From the NCBI RefSeq assembly GCF_000314995.1, contig NZ_BAEO01000062.1, positions 186,001-250,000 on the forward strand: 64,000 bases of DNA. The letters run 5' to 3'. The notes beneath the pieces are model-generated. The model made no database searches and was not told where the DNA came from. It saw only the letters and a program-made list of their open reading frames with translations. The position numbers and the translations under genes were made by a program. Of this stretch, positions 46,879 through 54,956 are shown in pieces. The stretch comes from Paraglaciecola arctica BSs20135. GTDB taxonomy: Bacteria > Pseudomonadota > Gammaproteobacteria > Enterobacterales > Alteromonadaceae. Positions within the stretch are counted from its first letter, which is position 1, and the number at the start of each line of letters is the position of its first letter.

Positions 46879-48003
46879 TTAATTCATACTAAATTTGGCT
46901 AGTTCACTGCGTAATTCATGAGATTGTGGATTTTTGATTAACTCCGATTTATATAAGGAAATGGCATCCGCAGTTGCGCCATTATCTACGTAAAATTGGC
47001 CTAATTTTTTTATAAATCCAAAGGGATAATTAAAGCCCTCAATAAAACCATCAAATTCACTCAATAGTAGTTTGAAGAAAGTAAAGTTAGCTTCATTTAC
47101 CGACAGGTTCAGTAAATAATGTTTAGTATCATCATGGATATCTGTACTTATTTGATATTGTTTTCCTCTATTTCTATAGTGGGCTTTTAGAGCCTTAATA
47201 CCGCCAAAGTCTTTAAATTCGTTAATCGTGTAAAATCTTATGGGTGAATAGTCGCTAAAATAGCGAGTAAGTCCCTTGTTAAAAGTATCAAGAGGAGTTG
47301 AATAATGATCATCAGTTTTTGATAAATAAAATTTCCACTCAACAGCCTTCTTACTGTGATTAGTCAATATTTGGGAAAGGGCTTCATGAGATGTTAACGA
47401 CCAAGATTCGACACTACCTAATGTGTAGTAAAAAAACTTATTAGTTAGCACTCTATTTTTTAATACTTCGCTAAAGTTATCAAGCCGACTCTTGGTAAAA
47501 TGGGTTGAACTCGCTAGAAAATAAGCATCAAAAAGATTAGGGTGTTTTGCAAACAGCTCCAATGCAAAACCTCCCGCCATTTCCCAGCCAAAATACATTT
47601 TCATGTTATTGGTGCGGTAATGCTTTTCAACATAGCCAACAATCTGATTCTGCAGTGTATCTATGAACTCAACTGACTTCTTGCCAAGTAATTCTCTGCG
47701 ATTTAAGTTTTCAGTATTAATGCCCACTACAATAAAAGCTGGAGATTTAGCCTGCCAAGTAAGTGCTTTCTGATAGGCAATCGAGTGAAGAAAATACTTT
47801 TCACCATCTAGAACATAGATCACCGGGTATTGTTGATTATTTCCAGCATATTCATCAGGTAAATAAATCGAAATATTTTGCTGAGCATCAAGTGAGACAG
47901 AATGTATATTTCCAACATTTTTGATCACATTTTTGTCGATGGACTCTGTAGCAAATGCGCCTGCTGATAAGCAGATTATTAAAGCCAAAATAAATCTATT
48001 CAC
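46879..48003 (-). CDS. Exported esterase-D-like protein without nucleophile serine
   Basis: A 374-aa alpha/beta-hydrolase-fold protein of the putative-esterase (PF00756-like) type with signal peptide. GTG 48003 has GGAG 6 bases upstream and is preferred over ATG 48030. The fold shows ISIYLPDEY, YPVIYVLDGEKYF and AFIVVGINTENLNRRE. The elbow that normally reads GHSxGG is GWEMAGG, so the nucleophile serine is replaced by Glu (residue 141). It may be a binding or structural protein rather than an esterase. The C-terminus ends with a TPR-like stretch (YVDNGATADAISLYKSEL). Confidence 0.75.
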   Translation of the reverse strand: MNRFILALIICLSAGAFATESIDKNVIKNVGNIHSVSLDAQQNISIYLPDEYAGNNQQYPVIYVLDGEKYFLHSIAYQKALTWQAKSPAFIVVGINTENLNRRELLGKKSVEFIDTLQNQIVGYVEKHYRTNNMKMYFGWEMAGGFALELFAKHPNLFDAYFLASSTHFTKSRLDNFSEVLKNRVLTNKFFYYTLGSVESWSLTSHEALSQILTNHSKKAVEWKFYLSKTDDHYSTPLDTFNKGLTRYFSDYSPIRFYTINEFKDFGGIKALKAHYRNRGKQYQISTDIHDDTKHYLLNLSVNEANFTFFKLLLSEFDGFIEGFNYPFGFIKKLGQFYVDNGATADAISLYKSELIKNPQSHELRSELAKFSMN

Positions 48004-48073
48004 AAAATCTCCATTACAGTCCATACACAAACATTGAAAACCTGTTCCACCGAATAGCTAAGTGGTGTCCCTT

Positions 48074-48099
48074 GGTCACTTCTTTAATAGGATTGGTAT
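48074..48099 (-). repeat. Solo end of the MITE-like element
   Basis: GGTCACTTCTTTAATAGG, then ATTGGTAT, matches the right end of 44372-44635 with a few changes. No left end is seen nearby. Confidence 0.6.
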
Positions 48100-48336
48100 A
48101 ACAAAAGATGCATACCTAGCATTCATTAAAAACTCGTCTGTACAATACACAATAAATATTTATTGTTGAGGTAAAAGAGTTGAACTATTGAAAAATGTAG
48201 ATGAAAAACAATAAACTAATGCTTATCTTGCGACTTAGATTCTAATTGAAAGTGCACCACCTAGTTCATTATAGGCTTCATTTGGAGTCGAATTTAAAGC
48301 GTTTGTTTGAAGGCATCAATGTGCAGCCTGAACTGG

Positions 48337-48756
48337 TTATACTGATGCTAGTTTCCAAGCGGCTAGTATGAGCATCGCAATCAATACAAAGCACCCAAGC
48401 AAGAACAACCGCAGTCTCATTGGGACATAATTGGAACCAATATGTACATAAGCATGAGCGAACCTACTCAGCGCGAACAACCATGCGAGACCTATGGCAA
48501 CTATATCTGCAGCATTAATACTGTAGAACACCAAACACAGAACGTAGAACAACACCGGAGTTTCAAATTGGTTGGCAATGTTGTTGGACACCTTGACCAC
48601 AGCCTCCGGCCATACTCTATTATTTAATGCCACTTGCTGGCGATTTACTGCACTGGCTTTTACTGCCTTGGCCTTCCTCACCCCAAGCGTAATGAACATT
48701 ATCAGGGTCAGAAAAATTTGCGCTAGAACAGGCCATAAAATGTGGTTTGAGTTCAT
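48337..48756 (-). CDS. MAPEG family membrane protein, copy 2
   Basis: A 139-aa protein nearly identical to copy 1. Changes include A to V in RQQVALNN, D to A in WPEAVVK, A to T in QFETPVL, L to F in CLVFYS, M to I in AADIVAI, and a final ASV. All keep the fold and the motif residues. Both copies have intact frames, so both may be functional. Confidence 0.85.
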   Translation of the reverse strand: MNSNHILWPVLAQIFLTLIMFITLGVRKAKAVKASAVNRQQVALNNRVWPEAVVKVSNNIANQFETPVLFYVLCLVFYSINAADIVAIGLAWLFALSRFAHAYVHIGSNYVPMRLRLFLLGCFVLIAMLILAAWKLASV

Positions 48757-48886
48757 TGGATCCCTCGTTGTTATTAATAAATCAATAGAAGGTGTAGCCC
48801 GAGTCTTTGGCCCCTTAATGGACTATCTGCAGCTGGTAAATATCCAAGCCGGTGTTAAAATGGACAGTGTCAGTTTAAGGAATTAT

Positions 48887-49519
48887 ATGGACAGTTTCAA
48901 TTTGAAAGCAAAACAGAAACGTACCGCGGGGCAAAAACACGGAGATCTAAGAATAGTATTGCTTAGAGAGGGCTTATCACTGCTCGATTCTCAAGGAGTC
49001 GAAGGCGTCACTATCCGCGCCGTAGCACGCAACGCAGGTGTGGCCCATTCAGCGCCCGCTAACCATTTTCCATCCAAGCGAGTAATGCTGACCGCCATCG
49101 CGGCAAAAATTTTTGCGGAATTGGCTGATCTCACCATAGAGGCGGTAACTGATTTAGCCGATAAACCAGAACAGGCTATTCAAGCCTTCGCTGAAACTTG
49201 TTTCCAGTTTGCTTTCGACCCCCCTAATCGCTATCAACTACTCTGGCAACGCCAGCTCATTGACCAAGACGATCCAGCACTTGCTACGGAAATGGATCGC
49301 GTCTATTCAGCCCTACTTTCATTACTGCGACAAGACCAAGTAAAGCACCGCGTGGACATCGAGACAGATGCAATTGCGATATGGTCAATGATTCACGGTT
49401 ACATAAGCATGCGACTGGATGGAAATTTTGTGGCCGCTAAAGATGCAGTAACGAACCTTCCACGGCATAAAGCAATTCTGCTGTCACTCATTGATGGTAT
49501 TTACTACCGTGATAGTTGA
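48887..49519 (+). CDS. TetR/AcrR family regulator, copy 2
   Basis: A 210-aa protein starting at ATG 48887, with the same AAGGA site as copy 1. The upstream TAG of copy 1 is CAG here, so the open frame extends backward into the spacer (from 48572), but that part is not expected to be translated. A handful of substitutions separate it from copy 1 (for example V4F, M to I in LRIVLL, E to Q in KPEQAI, T to P). DNA-binding residues are unchanged. Confidence 0.87.
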   Translation: MDSFNLKAKQKRTAGQKHGDLRIVLLREGLSLLDSQGVEGVTIRAVARNAGVAHSAPANHFPSKRVMLTAIAAKIFAELADLTIEAVTDLADKPEQAIQAFAETCFQFAFDPPNRYQLLWQRQLIDQDDPALATEMDRVYSALLSLLRQDQVKHRVDIETDAIAIWSMIHGYISMRLDGNFVAAKDAVTNLPRHKAILLSLIDGIYYRDS

Positions 49520-49676
49520 AACTTTCAAGACGGAAGAGCAGTGGCGGAGTCACCAAAGAGAAAATAGACGAAGTCGAATTCTCTTACCCTCTTACGATGG
49601 TTGTCTTGTAAATTTTTTTTAAAGAGTTTTTCAATGAACCTGACCTATCAGCTTGCCTTAGGTTGAAACTTAGCAG

Positions 49677-49976
49677 CTATTTAAAGTGTTTTTGTGGGAG
49701 CTGTGATTGCCCTAAGACTGCAACAACTAGGATGAAACCATTTTCTTTGGTGAAATAAGCCGTATGTTTACCTACTGGGAAATAAAATCCGTGGGGGTAT
49801 ATTTCATTGCAACTTCTCCCCACCCCTGGATTATCAGCTAGCATCTGGGATCCAGTTAAGAGCGTTTCTTTATAGATTTGCCATTGTAATTTGGAAAAGT
49901 TTTCAATCGTGTAATTTTTTACTTTACGTTAATGCTCCTGAGCTAACTTGCTCAGTTTGTATTGTTTCTTATGCAT
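49677..49976 (-). pseudogene. ParE/RelE-type toxin gene with nonsense codon
   Basis: Starting at ATG 49976, 8 bp after the antitoxin stop, the frame reads MHKKQYKLSKLAQEH, then TAA (codon 16, 49931-49929), and continues open to TAG at 49677 for 99 codons in total. The rest reads YTIENFSKLQWQIYKETLL, MLADNPGVGRSC, GFYFPVGKHTAYFTK and VVAVLGQSQLPQKHFK, which fits the ParE family well. No good restart codon follows the stop, so it is probably inactive. Confidence 0.8.
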
Positions 49977-49984
49977 ACTGATCG

Positions 49985-50227
49985 TTATAGCGCATTTAAA
50001 AAGCTTTGACCGTCAAGGACATGTCCTTTAGCTAAGTCTTGCTTAGCAGATTCGAAGCAGTGTTTAAGGTATTCAGCCTTCATAGCTTCAAGCTCTTCAT
50101 AATCTCTGATCGACATTACGACCACGGTATCTTTGCTGTTTTTGCTGATTTTAACTGGTTCGCGTTGAGCATTTAGAAGTAGCTCACCAAAATTTCGTTT
50201 AGCATCATTTGCTGTTAGCGTGATCAT
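49985..50227 (-). CDS. Phd/YefM family antitoxin
   Basis: An 80-aa protein with the Phd/YefM N-terminal DNA-binding fold (MITLTANDAKRNFGELLLNAQ, EPVKISKNSKDTVVVMSIRDYEEL) and a charged C-terminal tail that would wrap the toxin (KAEYLKHCFESAKQDLAKG). It lies 8 bp upstream of the broken ParE-type gene. With the toxin dead, it may persist as a stand-alone repressor or as an anti-addiction remnant. Confidence 0.88.
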   Translation of the reverse strand: MITLTANDAKRNFGELLLNAQREPVKISKNSKDTVVVMSIRDYEELEAMKAEYLKHCFESAKQDLAKGHVLDGQSFLNAL

Positions 50228-50258
50228 GTTTAAGTTCCATAATTGAACGTATAGTAAG

Positions 50259-50307
50259 ATTATAATTTTTCGTGTGAAATAATCAATTTAATTAAATCGT
50301 GCGATTT
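50259..50307 (-). promoter_or_regulatory. Antitoxin promoter and flanking palindrome
   Basis: On the minus strand TTGATT (50286-50281) and TATAAT (50264-50259) are 16 bases apart. Just upstream lies AAATCG-CA-CGATTT (50307-50294), an inverted repeat that could bind the antitoxin. Confidence 0.55.
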
Positions 50308-50377
50308 AGGTTTGTTCTTTAAAACCACAGGTTTACAGCAATAAAAGCATGCGCTAATGCTTACTGCCTTCTATTAC

Positions 50378-50461
50378 AGGTCGCACAGAAAGGGATTTCG
50401 TGTGAAAAAAGCCATGCGGACGCCGCGCGGGAGGGCGGTAAGCGCCAGCGCATGCTTTAAC
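50378..50461 (+). repeat. Intergenic repeat (CGCACAGAA...GCGCATGCTTT), copy 1
   Basis: Shared with 52060-52123: CGCACAGAA-GGGATT-TGTGAAAAAAGCCATG, then CGGTAAGCG-AGCGCATGCTTTAA. The first copy has an extra GC-rich insert. Confidence 0.65.
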
Positions 50462-50549
50462 TCTTTGTAAAAAATCAAAAGCACGCTTCGCGCCATCATC
50501 CATGATGGTTTTGTCTCGAGTCCTTTCGAGCTAGTTACTTTTTGTGCTG

Positions 50550-50907
50550 CAACTTTAAATGCGGAAAATGCAGTGGCGGTGCCACCAAAGCGGGTATCGG
50601 CAATGCCGATTTATCTTGTCCTCTTACGATGGGTGTCCTGCTAATTCTTACGATGGGTGTCCTGCTAATTCTTGCTGCTAATTATTGTCTTCTTACGATG
50701 GGTGTCCTGTTAATTCTTGGTGTCCTGTTAATTCTTTGCCCCAAGAATAAGTCATTTTTAGCTGAAACTTGAAATGCGGAAAATGCAATGGCGGAGCCAC
50801 CAAAGCGGGTATCGGCGATGCCGATTTTTCTTGTCCTCTTACGATGGGTGTCTTGTTAATTTATGCCGATTTTTCTTGTCCTCTTACGATGGGTGTCTTG
50901 TTAATTT
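50550..50907 (+). repeat. REP-like array with amplified end motif
   Basis: There are two full units, at 50550-50646 and 50742-50862. Each has AAATGCGGAAAATGCA, a GTGGC-GCCAC stem (imperfect in the second), CACCAAAGCGGGT and the hairpin ATCGGC-N3-GCCGAT. The end motif TTACGATGGGTGTCYTGYTAATT follows and is repeated at about 50624, 50649, 50694, 50839 and 50884. The last two lie in a 45-bp direct repeat. The motif's open frames (peptide TMGVLLI) are artefacts. Confidence 0.8.
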
Positions 50908-51006
50908 CTTCTTTGTCGCTAATTTTAACTAACTGTTTAGCCTATTATGAATGGTTGAAATGAATAAACATGGCTGTCTTGGTAATTTTCTGAGTCAGTT
51001 AATTTA

Positions 51007-51582
51007 TTAATCATGTCCAACCGGTTCAAGAATGACGGCGCTTTTGGCTAAGCAGCCTATAGCTCGGTCTTTTACTCCGGCCGGAGCGTAGCTAACGCCT
51101 ACGAGGCGCACCCGATAGTTAGGCCTTACTGTTTGAAAAAATTTAATATTGTCTGGGATAATAACGCCGGCCATTTCATTGCAATGGGTCTGCCAATCCG
51201 TTCGCCCTTCAGCACGTAAATGAATGCGGCCGCGGGTTGCCCTCAAATAGACACCTTCGATATCTGCCAATTCAATGATCGTCGGAGTCGAGGCCGCTAT
51301 CTGCTCAGGTGTGAAGGCAACAAAGGAATTAATAGCGTCCGTGTATGCGCTTTTACACGTATTGAACGCCACCTCCGCTTTGCTTAAATCCTTAATCTGA
51401 CCAACGTGGCGGCACATTATAGAACAATGGCGTACTAACTTATTGTCAGCATTACCAGACTTCCTCAGTGTGCCACATTCTTCCCACATCTCTTCGCTCG
51501 TTTTGAGCTCTTCGGCGTAGGTCGTTGTCGAGACCTGAGTCATTGCAATACTTACAACGAATAAAACAGCGATTCGATTCAT
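51007..51582 (-). CDS. Exported protein of unknown function
   Basis: A 191-aa protein starting at ATG 51582, with GGAG about 10 bases upstream. The signal peptide ends near TTTYA. The mature part has five cysteines (EECGTL, HCSIMC, NTCKS, THCNEM, IGCLAK) and a helical first half, then a beta-rich second half with VYLRATRGRIHLRAEGR. It looks richer in G+C than its neighbours, which hints at transfer. I do not recognise the family. Confidence 0.6.
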   Translation of the reverse strand: MNRIAVLFVVSIAMTQVSTTTYAEELKTSEEMWEECGTLRKSGNADNKLVRHCSIMCRHVGQIKDLSKAEVAFNTCKSAYTDAINSFVAFTPEQIAASTPTIIELADIEGVYLRATRGRIHLRAEGRTDWQTHCNEMAGVIIPDNIKFFQTVRPNYRVRLVGVSYAPAGVKDRAIGCLAKSAVILEPVGHD

Positions 51583-51679
51583 CAATTTATTTCTCCGTTA
51601 ATGATGTTTTGTCTTATCAATGTCCATTTCACGACAAAAAACTGCAAGAAGATGGAATTGTCAGTACGAATTAACATGG

Positions 51680-51892
51680 CTAACATGTTAATCCTGTAAT
51701 TGATTTATTTAAATAAAAATTAAGTTCCCGAACAATTACAAGCCGATTCACCATTTTCTTGAAACCATTCACCTCAACAAAATTAACAGGACATCCAAGG
51801 TAACTAGCTTTTTCTAGCCTGTGGCGAAGCCACTTAAGCTGTTGTCGGCTAAGCCGATGCTCTTGCTCTATCCTCGCATGTATGTTCGCCAA
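51680..51892 (-). CDS. Small frame built from a REP-like copy
   Basis: A 70-codon frame. Its first half lies over a REP-like repeat in the opposite direction: the hairpins GTCGGC...GCCGA-type (ATCGGCTTAGCCGAC) and GTGGC-TTC-GCCAC, a CTAG stem, then TACCTTGGATGTCCTGTTAATTT. The peptide ends with KKMVNRLV, like the nuclease fragment at 45416. It is probably not a real gene. Confidence 0.3.
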   Translation of the reverse strand: MANIHARIEQEHRLSRQQLKWLRHRLEKASYLGCPVNFVEVNGFKKMVNRLVIVRELNFYLNKSITGLTC

Positions 51893-52262
51893 TTATTTTT
51901 GATATTTAGTAGGTCAATTTGCATGGATGCAAATTGAGTCACAGAGTGCCGGGAGCACATTGTGACGACCTGCTGAATATCAAAAATAATTGGATGAAGA
52001 ACCTAGTTTAGCGAGCGGCCCTTTTTGTTTACTTTTTGCGGCTGTAGGTAAAAAGTAAATCGCACAGAAGGGATTCTGTGAGAAAAAAGCCATGGATGGC
52101 AGTAAGCGTAAGCGCATGCTTTAAAAGCTCAAAGCTCAAAGCTCAAAGCTCAAAAATGCTCGAGCATTGCCCAAAGCGTTGACGCAAAACCCCACAACCT
52201 GCTACCATCCCACCCCAAATTTTTTGCTCTGGGATTACGCCCCAACTCGCAAGGTAGTAGCT
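51893..52262. other. Gene-free stretch with repeats
   Basis: Holds the second copy of the CGCACAGAA...GCGCATGCTTT repeat (52060-52123), a GTTTACTTTTTGCGG / AAAAAGTAAA stem (about 52028-52060), and about four and a half tandem GCTCAAA units at 52124-52154. The trhO promoter must lie at the end. Confidence 0.6.
52124..52155 (+). repeat. Short tandem repeat (AAAGCTC)
   Basis: AAAGCTC is repeated about four times in a row. The copy number may vary between strains through slippage. Confidence 0.8.
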
Positions 52263-53267
52263 ATGTCTGAATCATCAAAATACGTCGTCTGTGCGTTATA
52301 TAAATTTGTCTTTCTTGAAAACTTCGAAGAACTTCGTGAACCATTACTCCAGTTTATGGAGTCTAATAATATTAGAGGGACTTTGCTTCTCGCTGAAGAG
52401 GGTATTAACGGTACTGTTTCTGGCACTCGCCAAACCATAGATGCATTGCTTGAATGGTTAAACGCAGATGAGCGACTTAATCCTATTTCGGTTAAAGAGT
52501 CTCTTGACGAAACCCAACCTTTTCATCGCACTAAAGTTAAGCTCAAAAAAGAAATTGTGACTATGGGTGTTGAAGGCATCGACCCTCGCAAGACAGTGGG
52601 TACTTACGTTAAACCTGCTGATTGGAATGCTTTGATTTCTGATCCTGATGTATTGTTAATTGATACTCGTAACGATTATGAGATTGAAATTGGCACTTTT
52701 AAAGATGCAGTGAATCCTAATACTGAGTCTTTCCGTGAGTTTCCTCAATATGTGAAAGACAACCTAGACCCTGCTAAAAACAAAAAAGTGGCGATGTTTT
52801 GCACCGGTGGAATTCGTTGTGAAAAATCCACTGCCTATTTAAAAGAGCAGGGGTTTGATGAGGTGTATCATCTTGAAGGTGGCATTCTTAAGTATTTAGA
52901 AGAAGTACCTAAAGATAATACCTTGTGGGAAGGTGATTGTTTTGTATTTGATAACCGCGTGGCGGTGAATCACGATTTAGAGAAGAGCCATTACGACCAA
53001 TGTTATGCCTGTCGTTTGCCTATTACTGAAGAAGATAAACAAAGTGTCGTATTTGAAGCGGGTGTCAGTTGCCCCAAGTGCCACGGTAAACATAGCGAAG
53101 AACAGCTTGCTCGTTTTAGAGAGCGTGAAAAACAAGTTAACCTTGCTCGAGATCGCCAAGAAGAACATTTAGGCTTAGAAGCTCGTAAAGCAATCAAGCT
53201 AAGACGCCAACAAAAAGGGGCGGTCCGTCGTGCCCAGCGCACCGCTATGGGTAAAAGTAACGGTTGA
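52263..53267 (+). CDS. trhO: tRNA uridine(34) hydroxylase TrhO
   Basis: A 334-aa rhodanese-family protein, related to E. coli YceA, that makes 5-hydroxyuridine at tRNA position 34. The N-terminal acylphosphatase-like domain has [16 protein letters not shown]. The rhodanese domain has [15 protein letters not shown] and the active-site Cys in [14 protein letters not shown]-terminal zinc-binding part has CYACR and CPKCHG. ATG 52263 has AAGG 9 bases upstream and gives the family N-terminus; an earlier ATG at 52167 adds 32 foreign residues. Confidence 0.95.
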   Translation: MSESSKYVVCALYKFVFLENFEELREPLLQFMESNNIRGTLLLAEEGINGTVSGTRQTIDALLEWLNADERLNPISVKESLDETQPFHRTKVKLKKEIVTMGVEGIDPRKTVGTYVKPADWNALISDPDVLLIDTRNDYEIEIGTFKDAVNPNTESFREFPQYVKDNLDPAKNKKVAMFCTGGIRCEKSTAYLKEQGFDEVYHLEGGILKYLEEVPKDNTLWEGDCFVFDNRVAVNHDLEKSHYDQCYACRLPITEEDKQSVVFEAGVSCPKCHGKHSEEQLARFREREKQVNLARDRQEEHLGLEARKAIKLRRQQKGAVRRAQRTAMGKSNG

Positions 53268-53364
53268 TAAATTAACCGAATGATGGACTAATACTAATGT
53301 GTCATAGACACCTAGTTGTTATTAGCGTTAGACTTGCCTTAATATAACAAAAGTTGAAAAAATT

Positions 53365-53610
53365 ATGCCTGAAAAAGTATTAACTCCAGAAAGAATTGTT
53401 GAAGCCCGCAAAGAATTTGATTTCTTTGATGAGAACGGTAGCGGCACAATAGGCTTACGTGAGTTTATTGAATTGTTAACAGTTTTATCGCCCAAAACCA
53501 AAGCTAGTCATGTTGAAGAAGGATTTGGTTTAATCGACAAAAATAACGATGGGTATATCGATTTTGATGAATTTTTAGAATGGTGGCAACAGTCTTGGTG
53601 GGAATACTAA
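53365..53610 (+). CDS. Small EF-hand protein
   Basis: An 81-aa protein with a calmodulin-like pair of EF hands: DENGSGTIGLREF (about 20-32) and DKNNDGYIDFDEF (about 57-69), each with intact Ca2+ ligands. There is no signal peptide. It lies about 100 bp after trhO, with its own terminator. It is probably a cytosolic calcium sensor; the partner is unknown. Confidence 0.9.
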   Translation: MPEKVLTPERIVEARKEFDFFDENGSGTIGLREFIELLTVLSPKTKASHVEEGFGLIDKNNDGYIDFDEFLEWWQQSWWEY

Positions 53611-53638
53611 CCTAAGTGGTTGATCACATTTTTATATT

Positions 53639-53671
53639 AAGGGCTTCAAGTAATTGAAGCCCTTTTTTTTG
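53639..53671 (+). terminator. Terminator after the small EF-hand gene
   Basis: AAGGGCTTCAA pairs with TTGAAGCCCTT and is followed by TTTTTT. Confidence 0.9.
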
Positions 53672-53794
53672 TTTTAAGGTCGGTTTTTGTTGTAGCGCTT
53701 TATCTTTGGTTTTTTAACCCCATATAAAATGAAAGATTAATCACGTTCACGCTTACTTATATGCAAACCACTTACAAAAATTGGAAACCTTAAT

Positions 53795-54667
53795 ATGACA
53801 GATGAAACTTATGTCCCGCCAAAAGTATGGACCTGGGACGCTGCTAGTGGCGGAAAATTTGCCAGTATCAATCGCCCTATAGCAGGCGCTACTCACGACA
53901 AAACATTACCAGTAGGTAAACACCCATTACAGTTACATTCATTGGCTACGCCTAATGGTGTGAAGGTCACCGTAATGTTAGAGGAATTATTAGCAGCTGG
54001 TTTTACCGAAGCTGAATATGATGCTTACATAGTGAATATTATGGAAGGTGAACAGTTTGGCAGTGATTTTGTGGCTATTAACCCTAATTCAAAGATACCT
54101 GCTTTGATGGACAACAGCACTAATCCACCTACTCGTGTATTTGAATCTGGTTCCATTTTGTTGTATTTGGCAGAAAAATTTAACGCCTTTTTACCTAGCG
54201 ACCCAGCTAAAAAAGCAGAGTGTATGTCATGGTTATTTTGGCAAATGGGCAGTGCGCCAATGTTAGGTGGTGGCTTTGGACATTTTTACGCTTATGCGCC
54301 AGAAAAGTATCAATATCCAATTGACCGCTATGCAATGGAAGTGAAACGCCAACTTGATGTACTCAATATCCAGTTAGCTGACAAAGAATTTATCTGTGGT
54401 GACGAATACACTATTGCCGATATAGCTATCTGGGCATGGTATGGCGCAATGGTGTTAGGAAAGTTATATGAAGCCGCTGAATTTTTAGATGTAACTTCAT
54501 ATAAAAACCTACTGCGCTGGGCTAAACAAATTGACGCAAGAGAGGCTGTGAAGCGCGGTAAGATGGTAAACCGTAGTTGGGGTGAACCACAAGGGCAATT
54601 ACGTCAGCGTAACGATGCCAGTGATTTTGAGACTAAAACTCAAGACAAACTCGATACGCCTGAGTAA
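53795..54667 (+). CDS. yghU: Glutathione S-transferase-like disulfide-bond oxidoreductase YghU
   Basis: A 290-aa Nu-class GST-like protein. The N-terminal extension (VPPKVWTWDAASGGKFASINRP) and THDKTLPVGKHPLQLHSLATPNG match E. coli YghU closely, as do NPNSKIPAL, FESGSILLYLAEKF, GGGFGHFYAYAPEK and the C-terminal NDASDFETKTQDK. It binds two glutathiones and reduces disulfides. It is monocistronic. Confidence 0.95.
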   Translation: MTDETYVPPKVWTWDAASGGKFASINRPIAGATHDKTLPVGKHPLQLHSLATPNGVKVTVMLEELLAAGFTEAEYDAYIVNIMEGEQFGSDFVAINPNSKIPALMDNSTNPPTRVFESGSILLYLAEKFNAFLPSDPAKKAECMSWLFWQMGSAPMLGGGFGHFYAYAPEKYQYPIDRYAMEVKRQLDVLNIQLADKEFICGDEYTIADIAIWAWYGAMVLGKLYEAAEFLDVTSYKNLLRWAKQIDAREAVKRGKMVNRSWGEPQGQLRQRNDASDFETKTQDKLDTPE

Positions 54668-54696
54668 ACAGTTAATTGTGTCGCTAAAATTTAATT

Positions 54697-54721
54697 CACA
54701 TGTATCTTCAAGGTACATGTG
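54697..54721 (+). terminator. Hairpin after yghU
   Basis: CACATGTA pairs with TACATGTG around a 9-base loop, 30 bp after yghU. No T run follows, so terminator function is uncertain. Confidence 0.55.
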
Positions 54722-54956
54722 TGTTCACAGAATTTCACAGAATTCAGTTACCCAAAACTGAAAATTGCAGTTATATGTTGTAACTAAGTTAGCCCCATAA
54801 GCAGCGCGTTGATTAGTTTTTTAAACTTTCTAAACTGAATATGCTAGTTTCCATCTTTATAATATAATTGCCAATTCACACAGTGGTAAACCATTAGTTA
54901 AGGAGTGATTTATCCAGCTAGAGTCTTTTGTTAACGATACACTTTCTTCAAAGAAA

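Larger units (their letters stand above)
48330..49602. repeat. Direct duplication, copy 2 (MAPEG-TetR block)
   Basis: Second copy of the 45600-46872 block. It ends like copy 1 in TTACCCTCTTACGATGGTT, a piece of the REP-like end motif. Confidence 0.9.

Noticed and set aside
50600-50910. CRISPR-like array of short direct repeats
   Set aside because: The repeat units differ in spacing, the spacers are parts of the same repeat, and no cas gene is present. It is a REP-like array with local duplications.
50542-50963. Two plus-strand frames of 76 and 64 codons with TMGVLLI repeats
   Set aside because: The peptides arise from translation of the REP-like end motif; no ribosome sites or conservation signals are seen.
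38500-52200. Chromosomal integron with attC sites between single genes
   Set aside because: Genes lie in both orientations, the repeats lack the attC core sites (RYYYAAC / GTTRRRY in the right order), and there is no integrase.
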